Notes: a model not told the origin generated them from the letters alone. A DNA stretch of 64,000 bases from Myxococcales bacterium UBA1238 (GCA_002309015.1 DBWM01000004.1:43244-107243); one strand, 5' to 3'. Positions 51,216 through 60,247 are shown, counted from the first letter of the stretch. Numbers and translations are program-made.

Positions 51216-51535
51216 CCGCTAGAGGCGCTCTTCAAACGCGCCTTCGCCCTCGAGGATTTCGCTCACACGGGATCGGGTTCGTACTCCTGGCGAATTCGTT
51301 TTCCAGGCGGCCATTCAGGATAGCCGTCCCTCTCGGCCAGCAAGGCGCACGCGAAGTCGATCAGGCCCTTGAAGCCGTGCTCCGGGAAGCTTTCGATGTT
51401 GTCTTTTGCTGGATAAAGGCAGCATGAAGACGCCGCACCATGCCCTGAAAAACCGCTCGGCCGCCGCCGTATAGGGCACGCCCGCCCTTTGATAGATGCA
51501 TGCTGCTCACAATCGTACGCAGAAGCGCGGTGTTG
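51216..51535 (-). pseudogene. Decayed paralogue of the immunity-like gene at 55144
   Basis: On the minus strand a stretch reads IYQRAGVPYTAAAERFFRAW, matching LYRKVGVPYTEAAEKVYREW of the intact protein at 55144-55941. Downstream the frame must change at least twice (FKGLIDFACALLAERDGYPE; RIRQEYEPDPV; SEILEGEGAFEERL). It stands directly behind the gene at 51563, the same order as in the intact pair at 55144/55919, so it is the remains of the second member of a duplicated pair. Confidence 0.5.
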
Positions 51536-51562
51536 CAGATCGCAGCCGCGATCCGCGATCTC

Positions 51563-52183
51563 TTACTGCCTTGAAGCAGCATCGCGCTTCCCCGGTTTGT
51601 TTAAGATGATCGAGAGGTGATCGCTTTTCACACACATCCCCCAGCGATCGATGCGGTGGTCGCGAAAGCGGACATCTTCGCGGATTTGAAACGCCGAGAC
51701 GAGCGAGGCGTCGGGAAGCGCGATCTGATGCGCTTTAAGGATCTGCTCGATCTCATCGATCGAATCGAGCGTCTCGCTCTCGCCTATTTTGTCGCTGTAA
51801 TCTCTTCCATCGCACCAATTGCAAAGCTCGATCGGCAGATTGAGCACGCGAGTGAGCTCGTCCCCTTTTCTTCCATCGGTAATCCCTCTGTAGAGCGCGA
51901 TCAGCTGTTCGTAATCCTCAAGGCTGACATATGCCTCCATCACAGGCTCTTCCTGAACCGCCTCGAAATCTTTGTATTTCAGGATCTCATCGGGCGTGAC
52001 GCAACAGAGATAATCCCAGCCGTCACACCAGAATTCCTCCGCCCATTTCCACATGTTCCGGGCGACGACCGTCCAGTCGCGATCGGGATACATCGAAAGC
52101 AGATAGCGCTCGATGCACATAAAGATGTAGCAGAGCCTGCCTGTCATCGTGACGCGGTCAAAACGGTGATCGCCCTCTTCCAT
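51563..52183 (-). CDS. Hypothetical immunity-like protein, intact paralogue
   Basis: 206 residues from the ATG after GCTGAGGGTG (a GTG three codons upstream is also possible). The N-terminal RLCYIFMCIERYLLSMYPDR, WTVVARNMWKWAEEFWCDGW and later ITDGRKGDELTRVLNLPIEL are shared with the shortened paralogue at 55919. It has many Trp and Cys, no signal peptide and no recognised domain. The size, the aromatic richness and the pairing with a second SUKH-like gene remind me of immunity proteins of polymorphic toxin systems; I cannot name the family. Confidence 0.6.
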   Translation of the reverse strand: MEEGDHRFDRVTMTGRLCYIFMCIERYLLSMYPDRDWTVVARNMWKWAEEFWCDGWDYLCCVTPDEILKYKDFEAVQEEPVMEAYVSLEDYEQLIALYRGITDGRKGDELTRVLNLPIELCNWCDGRDYSDKIGESETLDSIDEIEQILKAHQIALPDASLVSAFQIREDVRFRDHRIDRWGMCVKSDHLSIILNKPGKRDAASRQ

Positions 52184-52207
52184 CAGAATCACCCTCAGCT
52201 GATGACC

Positions 52208-53416
52208 TTACTTTGCACCTGAAGCCTCAAGGAGAGCTTTCACTTCATCGGAATAGGCCAGATCGAGCGCAGTCTTACCCTCGGTGTTCTTTGCGTAGAC
52301 GTCAGCCCCCGCCTCGAGCAACAGCTTCACCGATTCCTCAGCTCCACCCGATGCAGCGTTCATGAGTGGGGTCCTGCCAGAGTCTGTCTTTGCATTGACG
52401 TCCGCACCTGCCGCTATCAGCAGCTTCAACAAATCGGTGCCATGTGCGACATGCAAGGCGGTCCAACCGACATCGTCTTTTGCGTTGACGTCTGCCCCCG
52501 CTTCGATCAGCGCTTTCACCGCTTCCAATCCGTCCGGATGCTTTAAGAAGAGCATCAGGGCGGTCTTGCCAAAATGGCTCTCCTTTGCGTTGACATCTGC
52601 ACCTGCCGCGATCAGCGCTTTCACGATTTCCACATGAGTTGCCAGCATGAGAGCGGTCACGCCCATATTCTCCTCGCTTTGCGCATTGACATCGGCTTTG
52701 GCGGCGATGAGGGCTTTCACCAACTCCACATGCCCGATCCTCGCAGCAATCTGCAGCGCGGTGTCGCCATGGTTGTTTTTCGCGTTAACATCGGCACCAG
52801 AAGCGATCAGTTCCTTTGAGAGCTCCGGTTTTCCGGCCCATACAGCGACCATCACTGCGGTGAGGCCTCTCGTGTAGTTCTTTGCGTTGACGTCTGCACC
52901 AGCCGCGATCAGCGCTTTCACGATTTCCAGCTGAGCTTCTTTTGGGGCATCTGGGGCACCCTCTGACAGCAGGAAATCGATCCCGCTCACTTTTTTCTCA
53001 CCCGTCACTTTTTTCGTACTCTTCACTTTTATCGAAGGGTGTTTGCCGGTGCTGAGGTCTTTCACCCACTTCGCATCTCCGATCGCCGCAGCAAAATGCA
53101 GTGCGGTGTTGCCAAACTTGTCCTTTGCGTTGACATCGGCGCCTGCAGCGATCATCGCCTTTAAGAGCTCCGGTTTTCCGGCCCATGCAGCGACCATCAC
53201 TGCGGTGAGGCCATCCTTGTTCTTTGCATTGACATCGATGCCGGATGCGATCATCGCTTTGACTTTATCGAGATTTCCAAGCTTGACCGCTTCAAGCAGA
53301 TCATCGATCTGCTTTACTTTTTGATCCACCTGTGGTTTTGCCTGAGGTTTAGCGAGCGCAAAGTCTGCGTTCAACGCGATTGCGGCGAACAGGAGGGTTT
53401 TTAAAAAGAATTTCAT
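52208..53416 (-). CDS. Secreted ankyrin-repeat protein
   Basis: 402 residues with a cleavable signal peptide (KFFLKTLLFAAIALNADFALA), so it acts in the periplasm or outside. At least nine ankyrin repeats follow (consensus GxTALMxAxxxxxxExVKALIxAGADVNAK), interrupted at residues ~125-165 by a Lys/Thr-rich insert (STGKHPSIKVKSTKKVTGEK). Repeats 2 and 5 are nearly identical at DNA level (52818-52867 and 53164-53212, one mismatch in 49), a sign of recent internal duplication. Bacterial ankyrin proteins bind other proteins, and some inhibit enzymes such as catalase or toxins. Confidence 0.85.
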   Translation of the reverse strand: MKFFLKTLLFAAIALNADFALAKPQAKPQVDQKVKQIDDLLEAVKLGNLDKVKAMIASGIDVNAKNKDGLTAVMVAAWAGKPELLKAMIAAGADVNAKDKFGNTALHFAAAIGDAKWVKDLSTGKHPSIKVKSTKKVTGEKKVSGIDFLLSEGAPDAPKEAQLEIVKALIAAGADVNAKNYTRGLTAVMVAVWAGKPELSKELIASGADVNAKNNHGDTALQIAARIGHVELVKALIAAKADVNAQSEENMGVTALMLATHVEIVKALIAAGADVNAKESHFGKTALMLFLKHPDGLEAVKALIEAGADVNAKDDVGWTALHVAHGTDLLKLLIAAGADVNAKTDSGRTPLMNAASGGAEESVKLLLEAGADVYAKNTEGKTALDLAYSDEVKALLEASGAK

Positions 53417-53461
53417 CGTCAGTTTCCTTTCAGGGGTTGTCGTGTAATGCGCAAGCAGATC

Positions 53462-55018
53462 TCAGCAGCTGATCACCCACCGCTCGATCGTCCGCCGATC
53501 TTTTTCAAAATTGACGCCAATCTTGATCACCTGCTTGTCACCGGCCTCATATTGAATGGCATAGCCCTTATCATCGATCTGTTTTAAGGCTTCCTCGGCT
53601 GTGCCATCGAGTTTGAACTCAAATAACAGGATTGCATCCTCGGTTTCAACCAGCGCATCGCATCGGCCTGCAGCGCTGCATTCCTCGGTGCGCACCGAAA
53701 ACTCAGAGGCGATGCGGAAGACGAGATAGAAGATCGTCTTATAATGGGCTTCATCCTGGCGTTCTGCGTTGTAGGGAATCGAGCTAAAGAAGCTTCGCAA
53801 CAGGTTTAAGCCCGCATCAATGTCATGATTTCTAAAGAATCTTAGCACCCGCTGGATAACAGAACTGTTCTCTGTTGCCGTCTTATGCGTGTAATAAGGT
53901 ATCAGCCCTTTGAGGAAGCTCACGCGAACCTCTTCATTGGGAAATCCCAGGATGTAATCGTAGCCATCAAATCTTTTGATGGTCAGGTAACCGCTTTGAT
54001 AAAGCACAGGAATCGGCGTCTCCGCCTGTTCAAAGGGAACGTTGAAATCCATTTCGCCCGCGATAAAGCCTTCGAGCTCTTCGGGCTGAAGCGTAAAATG
54101 GCTTAACTGCTCGGTTAAATGCGTGGGCGTCCCCGTCGAATACCAGTAGTTGTTCAGTTCTTTATCCTTAAGCGCATTTAACAGACTGAAGGGATTGTAA
54201 AGATCGGGCGATTTCTTCGTAAAATGATAGCCATCGTATTTCATCTTCAGTTGTTGAAGAGCTTCATCCTTCGTAATCCCGAGTGCTTCAGCCAGATTTT
54301 CGATCTCCTGCCCCATCTGTTCGGCGATCTCTTCCTTTGTAATGCCGCAGATCGCCGCATATTCGCTGTTCATCGTGATCGTCGATAAGTTGTTGAGCTC
54401 GCTGAAGATGCTCAACTGGCTGAACTTGCTGATGCCGGTGATGAAGACAAAACGGATTTTGCCATCCAGTTCCTTGAGAGGACTGTAAAAGTTTCGAAGC
54501 TGCTGGCGGGTCGCTTTGAACAAATCCGGATTGCTGATCGTGTCTAACAGCGGCGCATCGTATTCATCGATCAGGATGACGACGTTCTGACCCGTCTGTT
54601 CCCTTGCGTTTTCGATCAGGCTGGCGAGTCGCAGGCCATATTCTTCCTTCGCTGTTTGACGCTCGCCGTAGATCTTTTCATATCTCAAAAGCAGATCGTC
54701 CAGAAGGTTGCCAAGATTCCGATCGTTGATCACCCGCGAGCGGCTCAAATCGAAATGCAGCACCGGATATTGCACCCAATCTTTTTCGAGATCGGCGATG
54801 GCGAGCCCTTCAAACAGATCCCTGCGGCCTTCAAAATAGGACTTCATGGTCGAGACGAGCAGCGACTTACCAAAACGGCGCGGGCGCGAGAGGAAATAAT
54901 AGTCCCCGGATGATACCAGGCGATGAATCAAAGCCGTTTTATCGACGTAAATCGCCTTCTGCTCACGAATCTTTTCGAAGGTTTGAATTCCAATGGGAAA
55001 ATAGCGTTCCTGCATCAT
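53462..55018 (-). CDS. AAA-ATPase-like / PD-(D/E)XK nuclease-like protein (copy 1)
   Basis: 518 residues. It has the two-part architecture of the PF09820/PF08011 family: N-terminal FPIGIQTFEKIREQKAIYVD, P-loop-like FLSRPRRFGKSLLVSTMKSY, Walker B VVILIDEYDAPLLDTIS, then FVFITGISKFSQLSIFSELN; the C-terminal nuclease fold has GRCDALVETEDAILLFEFKL with the D...ExK triad. Family members are abundant, rapidly duplicating genes in gut and host-associated bacteria and their role is still unknown. The start is the first ATG after AAGGAG. A second, distant copy lies at 56698. Confidence 0.88.
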   Translation of the reverse strand: MMQERYFPIGIQTFEKIREQKAIYVDKTALIHRLVSSGDYYFLSRPRRFGKSLLVSTMKSYFEGRRDLFEGLAIADLEKDWVQYPVLHFDLSRSRVINDRNLGNLLDDLLLRYEKIYGERQTAKEEYGLRLASLIENAREQTGQNVVILIDEYDAPLLDTISNPDLFKATRQQLRNFYSPLKELDGKIRFVFITGISKFSQLSIFSELNNLSTITMNSEYAAICGITKEEIAEQMGQEIENLAEALGITKDEALQQLKMKYDGYHFTKKSPDLYNPFSLLNALKDKELNNYWYSTGTPTHLTEQLSHFTLQPEELEGFIAGEMDFNVPFEQAETPIPVLYQSGYLTIKRFDGYDYILGFPNEEVRVSFLKGLIPYYTHKTATENSSVIQRVLRFFRNHDIDAGLNLLRSFFSSIPYNAERQDEAHYKTIFYLVFRIASEFSVRTEECSAAGRCDALVETEDAILLFEFKLDGTAEEALKQIDDKGYAIQYEAGDKQVIKIGVNFEKDRRTIERWVISC

Positions 55019-55143
55019 CAAATCTCCTTGCCGCGCCCATTAAGCACAACGCTCACACCATCCGTAAAACGCTATAATACGCAATGTTTGGATCGTCAAG
55101 CGCATCTGTTTTTTGAGCATTCTTTCCTCATCTCTCAGCTTCC

Positions 55144-55941
55144 TCACGCCATCACATGCCAGATGCAGTGGGGGTTGCCGGGCATCTCGGGCATCGGGCG
55201 CTGAAAGAATTGCAGCAGCATTTGGGTGAGCGTTTCATCCGAGAGTGCCTCGTCGTTTTCAATATGGACCGGAATGCCGGCGGAATTCATCAGGCGGCAG
55301 GATTTGAATCCGCCATGGGATCTGATGTAGGCGATCTCTTCTTTCACCTGCGCCTCCAGCGTGCCGCTCACCTCTTTCTCTTCGAGGATGCGCTCGATGC
55401 GCCAGGGATCTGCGGCGCCAAGCTCCATATCGAGAAGCTTTGTGAAGTCGTCGAAATGCCAGCCATCCTCATCGTCATAGTCCGGATGGTAGCACATAAG
55501 CTTTCCATCGGGCTGAACGTAGATCCCCCCCTGATAGTAATAGCCGCCCTCAGCGATGGGAACAGTGCCTGGTGCGCATTTCTCCTTCACGATTTCTTCG
55601 TAGACATAGCTGTGTGCCCGCTGGAGGGTCCGATAAATGGGATCCGTCTGCTCATTGACGATCTTTTCAGCATCGACCGAATACCATCGCATAAAGTCTT
55701 TCGGATCCTTGAAGAAATCGATGAAGAAATCGACGCAATGGATGCTGTCTTCGTGATAGACGACGATGTCCTCAAAGACACCGTCCCATTCGCGATAAAC
55801 TTTCTCTGCGGCCTCTGTATAGGGCACGCCGACCTTTCGATAGAGATCCGAAATCTTTTCGTGGTCATAAGGTTTGCGGCTCGCCCTTGCAAAGGCGATC
55901 GCAGCTTCAACCCGCTCTTCAACTGTCCCTTTGAGTTCCAT
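55144..55941 (-). CDS. SUKH-like hypothetical immunity protein
   Basis: 265 residues, no signal. The N-terminal part has VEAAIAFARASRKPYDHEKI and SDLYRKVGVPYTEAAEKVYR; the middle GGYYYQGGIYVQPDGKLMCY and HPDYDDEDGWHFDDFTKLL resembles SMI1/KNR4 (SUKH) proteins, a group that holds many toxin-immunity proteins. The assignment is tentative. The ATG overlaps the end of the upstream gene by 23 bases, after AGAGGAATG. A frameshifted paralogue is at 51216-51535. Confidence 0.6.
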   Translation of the reverse strand: MELKGTVEERVEAAIAFARASRKPYDHEKISDLYRKVGVPYTEAAEKVYREWDGVFEDIVVYHEDSIHCVDFFIDFFKDPKDFMRWYSVDAEKIVNEQTDPIYRTLQRAHSYVYEEIVKEKCAPGTVPIAEGGYYYQGGIYVQPDGKLMCYHPDYDDEDGWHFDDFTKLLDMELGAADPWRIERILEEKEVSGTLEAQVKEEIAYIRSHGGFKSCRLMNSAGIPVHIENDEALSDETLTQMLLQFFQRPMPEMPGNPHCIWHVMA

Positions 55942-56461
55942 GTTCATTCCTCTTCTTTAAAATGATCGATAAATGAGCCGCATCGATGCCCATGCCCCAC
56001 ATGCCGGTCCTGTCGCAAATGCCAAGCGCTTCACAACGGGCAGGGCCGAGCGGATCCTTTTTAATGAACGCCGAGATCTGCGAGACGTCGGGCCGTTCGA
56101 TGTGATGGCCTTTCAAAATTTCTTCGATTGCGGCGATCGCTTCCATCGTCTGCGCCTCGCCCACAGCGTCACGGTAATCTTCCGCATCGCAGATGTAGCC
56201 CAAACGAAACGGGATGTTGAGCGTTCGGACGAGCTCATCCGCCTCGCTGCCATCGCTGATCCCCCTGTAGAGGGCCGCAAGCTGTTCAAATGTTTTTCGG
56301 CCGATCCCGCGGTGATTGCTCCTGAACGCGTTATAATCCGCAGAGTTCAGGATGACATCGGGCGTGATGTCGCCGTAATCCCACCAGCCGTCCTGCCAGC
56401 AGCGTTTCGTCCAGATCCACATCCGCCGGGCGACGATCGTCCAGCGCCGATCGGGATGCAT
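55919..56461 (-). CDS. 5'-truncated paralogue of the protein at 51563 (chimeric locus)
   Basis: The 180 residues from the ATG at 56461 align with residue ~37 onward of the 51563 protein: HPDRRWTIVARRMWIWTKRC against YPDRDWTVVARNMWKWAEEF, and GISDGSEADELVRTLNIPFR against GITDGRKGDELTRVLNLPIE. The original first ~35 residues are missing. Upstream the same frame runs into IAELHSKRYLLA, in which IAELHSKRY comes from a DJ-1 gene copy, up to a TGA stop. So the gene has lost its start; either translation begins at the internal ATG or it is dead. It overlaps the SUKH-like gene by 23 bases. Confidence 0.5.
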   Translation of the reverse strand: MHPDRRWTIVARRMWIWTKRCWQDGWWDYGDITPDVILNSADYNAFRSNHRGIGRKTFEQLAALYRGISDGSEADELVRTLNIPFRLGYICDAEDYRDAVGEAQTMEAIAAIEEILKGHHIERPDVSQISAFIKKDPLGPARCEALGICDRTGMWGMGIDAAHLSIILKKRNEHGTQRDS

Positions 56462-56478
56462 CGCGAGCAGATAGCGCT

Positions 56479-56557
56479 TCGAATGGAGCTCCGCGATCGC
56501 ATAACCGGCTTCTCAATCGGCCATCGTGTCGAGCACATAGAGATAAATGGTAAGCAT
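56479..56557 (-). pseudogene. Fragment of a second DJ-1/PfpI gene (5' end only)
   Basis: Reads LTIYLYVLDTMAD, then TGA at the place of Trp15 in the intact gene (50298-50927), then EAGYAIAELHSKRY. It joins in frame to the truncated gene at 55919 within ATAGCGCT (56471-56478), a sequence nearly shared by both parents (ATAACGCT in the DJ-1 gene, ATAGCGCT in the 51563 gene), as expected for short-homology recombination. Homology to the DJ-1 upstream region continues to about 56660 (GGAGCCTTTTTAGAGCAAAG in both). Confidence 0.75.
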
Positions 56558-56697
56558 GGTCAATCCCCCATGCCAATGTTTGGGAGCCTTTTTAGAGCAA
56601 AGGCGCCCCCAAAGGAACCCTTTTTGAGGTCTTTTTGAACTTTGAAAGGCCCCTCCTATCGCTTCACGATGCCCAATGCCCACCCAAAGGCTCGCCC

Positions 56698-58488
56698 TCA
56701 ATGCCCGCCGACTTCGCGCAGGGCGCACCATTTGCGGCAAAAGCAGACCGCGTAGGCCTTCACCTCGCAGGCGATCGGTTCATTGCGGAGGACTGCGCGA
56801 ATATATTTGCGATCGAGGATCTGCTTTTCGGCTTCTTCGAGCCTGAGATCGATGAGCGCATCCATCAGATCCTCTTCATCGAGATCCGGTTTGGACTGTC
56901 TGGCCTGCGAAAGCGCCTTTGGGGTCACGCATTTGACTTCGAGGATGATGCCCGTGTCCTCTGCGAGGGCGACGATATCGGGTCGGCCTTCGCCATATTC
57001 ATCGTTGGAGCGGACGAGCGCGCAGTTTCCGAGCAGACCGACGAGCATTCCATGATAGAAGGCTTCGTTGTAATCGAAGTAGCTCGTGCTGTCGCTTAAG
57101 ACCAGGCGGAGTTCCCGCTCAGCCTTTGCGATCTCTCCGGACTTTAACGCATGAAAGAGCGCTTCCCCATTGCCTGCGCGCAGCCTGATATCCTTCCACC
57201 AATGCTTAAGAGAAGCGCGCATCACCGATTTCACTTCGGTATTGGGAACCGCAACTTCCGCCTCCCAGAGATCTTCCTCGGTCTTCAGGATCCTGATTGC
57301 ATTGAGGTAACCCGTATAGAGGAGGAAGCTCCAGATGGTCTCCGGCGTTCTCTTCAGATCGCGATAAGAGAGACTCTTATAGATCGATACCCGGACGGTC
57401 TCGCCGTTCAGCATCCTCGAAAGCATCTCGCGGTGCTGAGGATTCCTTTCAATCGCATCGTCTACGATGTCGTTTCCGCTCGTCATCACCCAGTAGGGCT
57501 GAATCGCGTAGTCTCCATCGCCGTTGACGAGGCCGCGGATCGCATTGAGCAAACTCCAGGGGTTGAAGACCTTGCGGCCGCCAAAGAGATAGCCGTCATA
57601 CCAGCGCTCGATTTCGGGGTATTGGTCGCCGATGCCGTAGTAATCGAGCATCCGTTTGACCTCAGCCTCGGTAAAGCCCCAGAATTCATCGGGAATTTTG
57701 TCGAGCACTGTGATGACACCGGGATTGTTCATGCCCGTAAAGACCGATTCCCGGGCAACGCGCATGCATCCTGCGATGATGCCGTAAGCGAGATTGCTGT
57801 TGGACTTGAAGCCTGCGGAGATGAACTGGCCAATAAGGACGACAGTCTTGTCAAAGAGCCCATCTTCGGGATGTTTGAGGTCATGGATCGCCGCTTTTTG
57901 AAGCGGGACGTCATATTCATCGAGCAGGATGACGGTTTTTCGGCCGGTCGCCCTTTGCAGCCATTCTGTCATGATTTCCAGAGATTGCCGCAGGCTGTCT
58001 TCGGTCGCCTTCCGATCGAGATAGTTTTGAAACAGTTCAAGATCGGTCTCACTCAAAAGGCCGCTTTCTTTGAGCGTTCGTTCATGAGCGGAACAGGCAC
58101 GCCTCACTGCACCGCGCAACTGAGCGACCACATCCTCAAAGGTCTCTCCCCAGACATCCTTAAAGGAAAGAGAGAGGACCGGATATTGTCCCATTTCTTT
58201 GAGGACCAGATCTCCGGCCTCCATCACTTTCAGGCCTTCAAAATAATGTCTGTTGTCGACCGGCTTTCCTTCCTTGTCGAGTCTGTATTCAAAGAAGGTC
58301 TCGAGGGTCCGAAGCATCAGGGTTTTGCCAAACCTTCGCGGCCGAGTGAAGATACAGATCCTTCGCTGCTGCCCGATCAGGTAAGGGATGAAGCTGGTCT
58401 TGTCTGTATAATAGATCCCGTTGTCGATGAGACCCGTAAAACTCTCCGGGATTTCACCGAACGGTATTAATTTTTTGTCCTGACGCAT
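56698..58488 (-). CDS. AAA-ATPase-like / PD-(D/E)XK nuclease-like protein (copy 2)
   Basis: 596 residues. N-terminal IPFGEIPESFTGLIDNGIYY, P-loop ICIFTRPRRFGKTLMLRTLE, Walker B TVILLDEYDVPLQKAAI, nuclease-like GRPDIVALAEDTGIILEVKC with the D...ExK residues. It differs from copy 1 by a longer middle and a C-terminal extension with RLEEAEKQILDRKYIRAVLR, and the two are only distantly similar, so this is not a recent local duplication. Same unknown function as the family. Confidence 0.88.
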   Translation of the reverse strand: MRQDKKLIPFGEIPESFTGLIDNGIYYTDKTSFIPYLIGQQRRICIFTRPRRFGKTLMLRTLETFFEYRLDKEGKPVDNRHYFEGLKVMEAGDLVLKEMGQYPVLSLSFKDVWGETFEDVVAQLRGAVRRACSAHERTLKESGLLSETDLELFQNYLDRKATEDSLRQSLEIMTEWLQRATGRKTVILLDEYDVPLQKAAIHDLKHPEDGLFDKTVVLIGQFISAGFKSNSNLAYGIIAGCMRVARESVFTGMNNPGVITVLDKIPDEFWGFTEAEVKRMLDYYGIGDQYPEIERWYDGYLFGGRKVFNPWSLLNAIRGLVNGDGDYAIQPYWVMTSGNDIVDDAIERNPQHREMLSRMLNGETVRVSIYKSLSYRDLKRTPETIWSFLLYTGYLNAIRILKTEEDLWEAEVAVPNTEVKSVMRASLKHWWKDIRLRAGNGEALFHALKSGEIAKAERELRLVLSDSTSYFDYNEAFYHGMLVGLLGNCALVRSNDEYGEGRPDIVALAEDTGIILEVKCVTPKALSQARQSKPDLDEEDLMDALIDLRLEEAEKQILDRKYIRAVLRNEPIACEVKAYAVCFCRKWCALREVGGH

Positions 58489-58521
58489 CGAAATCCTCCA
58501 TGCCGCTCTTCCCCCGCGCCT

Positions 58522-59142
58522 TCACAGCGCATCCACCTCCTGCATTGTGGCCGCCCTGATTGCGCCCTGGCAATGGATTCGAACGACGCGGTTTCCATCG
58601 GTTTCAGCGATCCGTTGCAGCGTCTCGAGGTAGGGCTTCACGAACCCGGGCCTGCGCTTGCCGAGCACGCGAAAGATTTCAGGCGCTTCCATCCGCACCT
58701 TGTCGTCCCGATCCTGCAGGAGCGCTTCAAAGACCGGCATCTTTTGCTCGTAGATTCCGGGCGTATTTGTCGCGATGTTCTCCGATGCCCAGATGAAGCT
58801 GAGCCTGATCCTCGGTTCTTCGTCGGTGGCAAAGCGGAACAGATCCGCCCACCAGGGTTCGATCGCGCGAAAGTTACCCCGCCCGATCCGGCCTAAAGCG
58901 TTGACCGCCCGTTCGCGCAAAAGCGGATCCCCGCTCTCTAAAAACGCAGCGATCGAAGGCAAATGCGGCTCGATCGCATCCGGAAAGGCAAGCCCCATCT
59001 CGCCCAGCAGCCAGAGCGCCTTGGCCTGAATCTTCAGAGATGCGTGCTCGAGCAGAGAGGCCACGTCAGGGATGCTCGCCCTCCATCTCTCCTTCTCCCG
59101 CGTCAGCCCGCTGAGCGATCGATAGAGCTCCGACTCGGTCAC
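58522..59142 (-). CDS. HEAT-repeat protein
   Basis: 206 residues, no signal peptide. HEAT-type pairs: LLEHASLKIQAKALWLLGEM, FLESGDPLLRERAVNALGRI, TDEEPRIRLSFIWASENIAT, QDRDDKVRMEAPEIFRVLGK, ETDGNRVVRIHCQGAIRAAT. It is cytoplasmic. The start overlaps the end of the ankyrin lipoprotein gene by four bases (ATGA), so the two are translationally coupled although one product is exported and the other is not. Confidence 0.75.
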   Translation of the reverse strand: MTESELYRSLSGLTREKERWRASIPDVASLLEHASLKIQAKALWLLGEMGLAFPDAIEPHLPSIAAFLESGDPLLRERAVNALGRIGRGNFRAIEPWWADLFRFATDEEPRIRLSFIWASENIATNTPGIYEQKMPVFEALLQDRDDKVRMEAPEIFRVLGKRRPGFVKPYLETLQRIAETDGNRVVRIHCQGAIRAATMQEVDAL

Positions 59143-60230
59143 CTCGTGCTCCCTTTACGGAATCCCGCAGCCGTGGACGCTTTTTGCAGGATGTTTTGAA
59201 CCTCGATTTTGGGATCCTGGAGTGCGGTCCTGCCCTCCTTGTCTTTGAGGTTCACATCGGCCCCTGAATCGAGCAGCAGGCGCACGGCATCGATCTTTTC
59301 CTGATGGACGGCCAGCATCAAAGCGGTCTTGCCCTCGTTGTTTTGGGCGTTGACATCGGCACCCGCCTGGATCATCGCGCGCATCAGATCGACATGGCCC
59401 ATCTCCGAAACAAACATCAGCGGCGTCATGCCTTTCTTATCGGCAACCTTCACATGGGCCCCCGCTTCGAGCAGCATGCGCATTCTCGCTTCATTGCCCT
59501 GCTCAGCGGCATAGAGCAGCGGTGTCATGCCAGCGTAGCCTTCATTGACATTTGCCCCCGCCTTGATGATGGCGCGCAAAACCTCATCGTAGCTCGGTGA
59601 GTCTATCCAGCTCACCGCCATGATGAGCGGCTGATTTTCCCTCAGGTTGATACCAACATTCACATCTGCCCCTGCAGCGATCAGCGCAAGCATGATCTGA
59701 GCATGATGCTCAGTATGTTTGAAGTGAGTGGCATAACAGATGGCCGTTTCTCCATTCCGATCTTTCGCATTCACATCTGCCCCGGACTCAATCAGCAGCC
59801 TGACAGTCTCTGACTGCCCCCGCCTGGCCGCATCCATGAGGGGCGTTTCTGAAGGCAAGACTTCCAATGGATTCACATCTGCACCCGCAGCGATCAGCGC
59901 CCTTGCCATCTCCGGTCCATCTGCCCGAACCGCCCAGCTCAGGGGATACATGCCTCCCAGCATGCTGTTCAAATAAGCATCCGCGCCTGAGCGAAGCAGC
60001 TGTTTGACAATCTCTGTGCATCCATTCCTTAAGGCCACAAGCAAAGCCTCTTTCATCAGCCATTCGTTCTTTGACGATCCCATCGCCGACAAAAACGCCT
60101 GGGCCTGCTCCGTCTGGCATTGTCTGCAGGCCTTGAGCAAGACTTTGCCGTCCTGCTTCTGACAGGCCGGAAGGGAAAGCGCCAGGATCCCCAAACCGAG
60201 CGCCCAAACCTGCATGATTCTGAACTTCAT
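59139..60230 (-). CDS. Ankyrin-repeat lipoprotein
   Basis: 363 residues. The signal KFRIMQVWALGLGILALSLP AC ends in a lipobox (LPAC). About ten ankyrin repeats follow; consensus segments are GQSETVRLLIESGADVNAKD, LLYAAEQGNEARMRMLLEAG and GHVDLMRAMIQAGADVNAQN. A leading Cys-pair region (KACRQCQTEQAQAFLSAMGS) precedes the repeats. The start is the inner ATG after GGGGACG; a longer one would add seven residues. It is adjacent to another ankyrin gene upstream and probably co-transcribed with it. Confidence 0.85.
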   Translation of the reverse strand: MKFRIMQVWALGLGILALSLPACQKQDGKVLLKACRQCQTEQAQAFLSAMGSSKNEWLMKEALLVALRNGCTEIVKQLLRSGADAYLNSMLGGMYPLSWAVRADGPEMARALIAAGADVNPLEVLPSETPLMDAARRGQSETVRLLIESGADVNAKDRNGETAICYATHFKHTEHHAQIMLALIAAGADVNVGINLRENQPLIMAVSWIDSPSYDEVLRAIIKAGANVNEGYAGMTPLLYAAEQGNEARMRMLLEAGAHVKVADKKGMTPLMFVSEMGHVDLMRAMIQAGADVNAQNNEGKTALMLAVHQEKIDAVRLLLDSGADVNLKDKEGRTALQDPKIEVQNILQKASTAAGFRKGSTR

Positions 60231-60247
60231 TCTGCGTCCCCTTTCGC

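Noticed and set aside
57151..58470. 439-codon open frame on the plus strand
   Set aside because: Antisense to the second AAA/PD-(D/E)XK gene, with no ribosome site and no family-like sequence.
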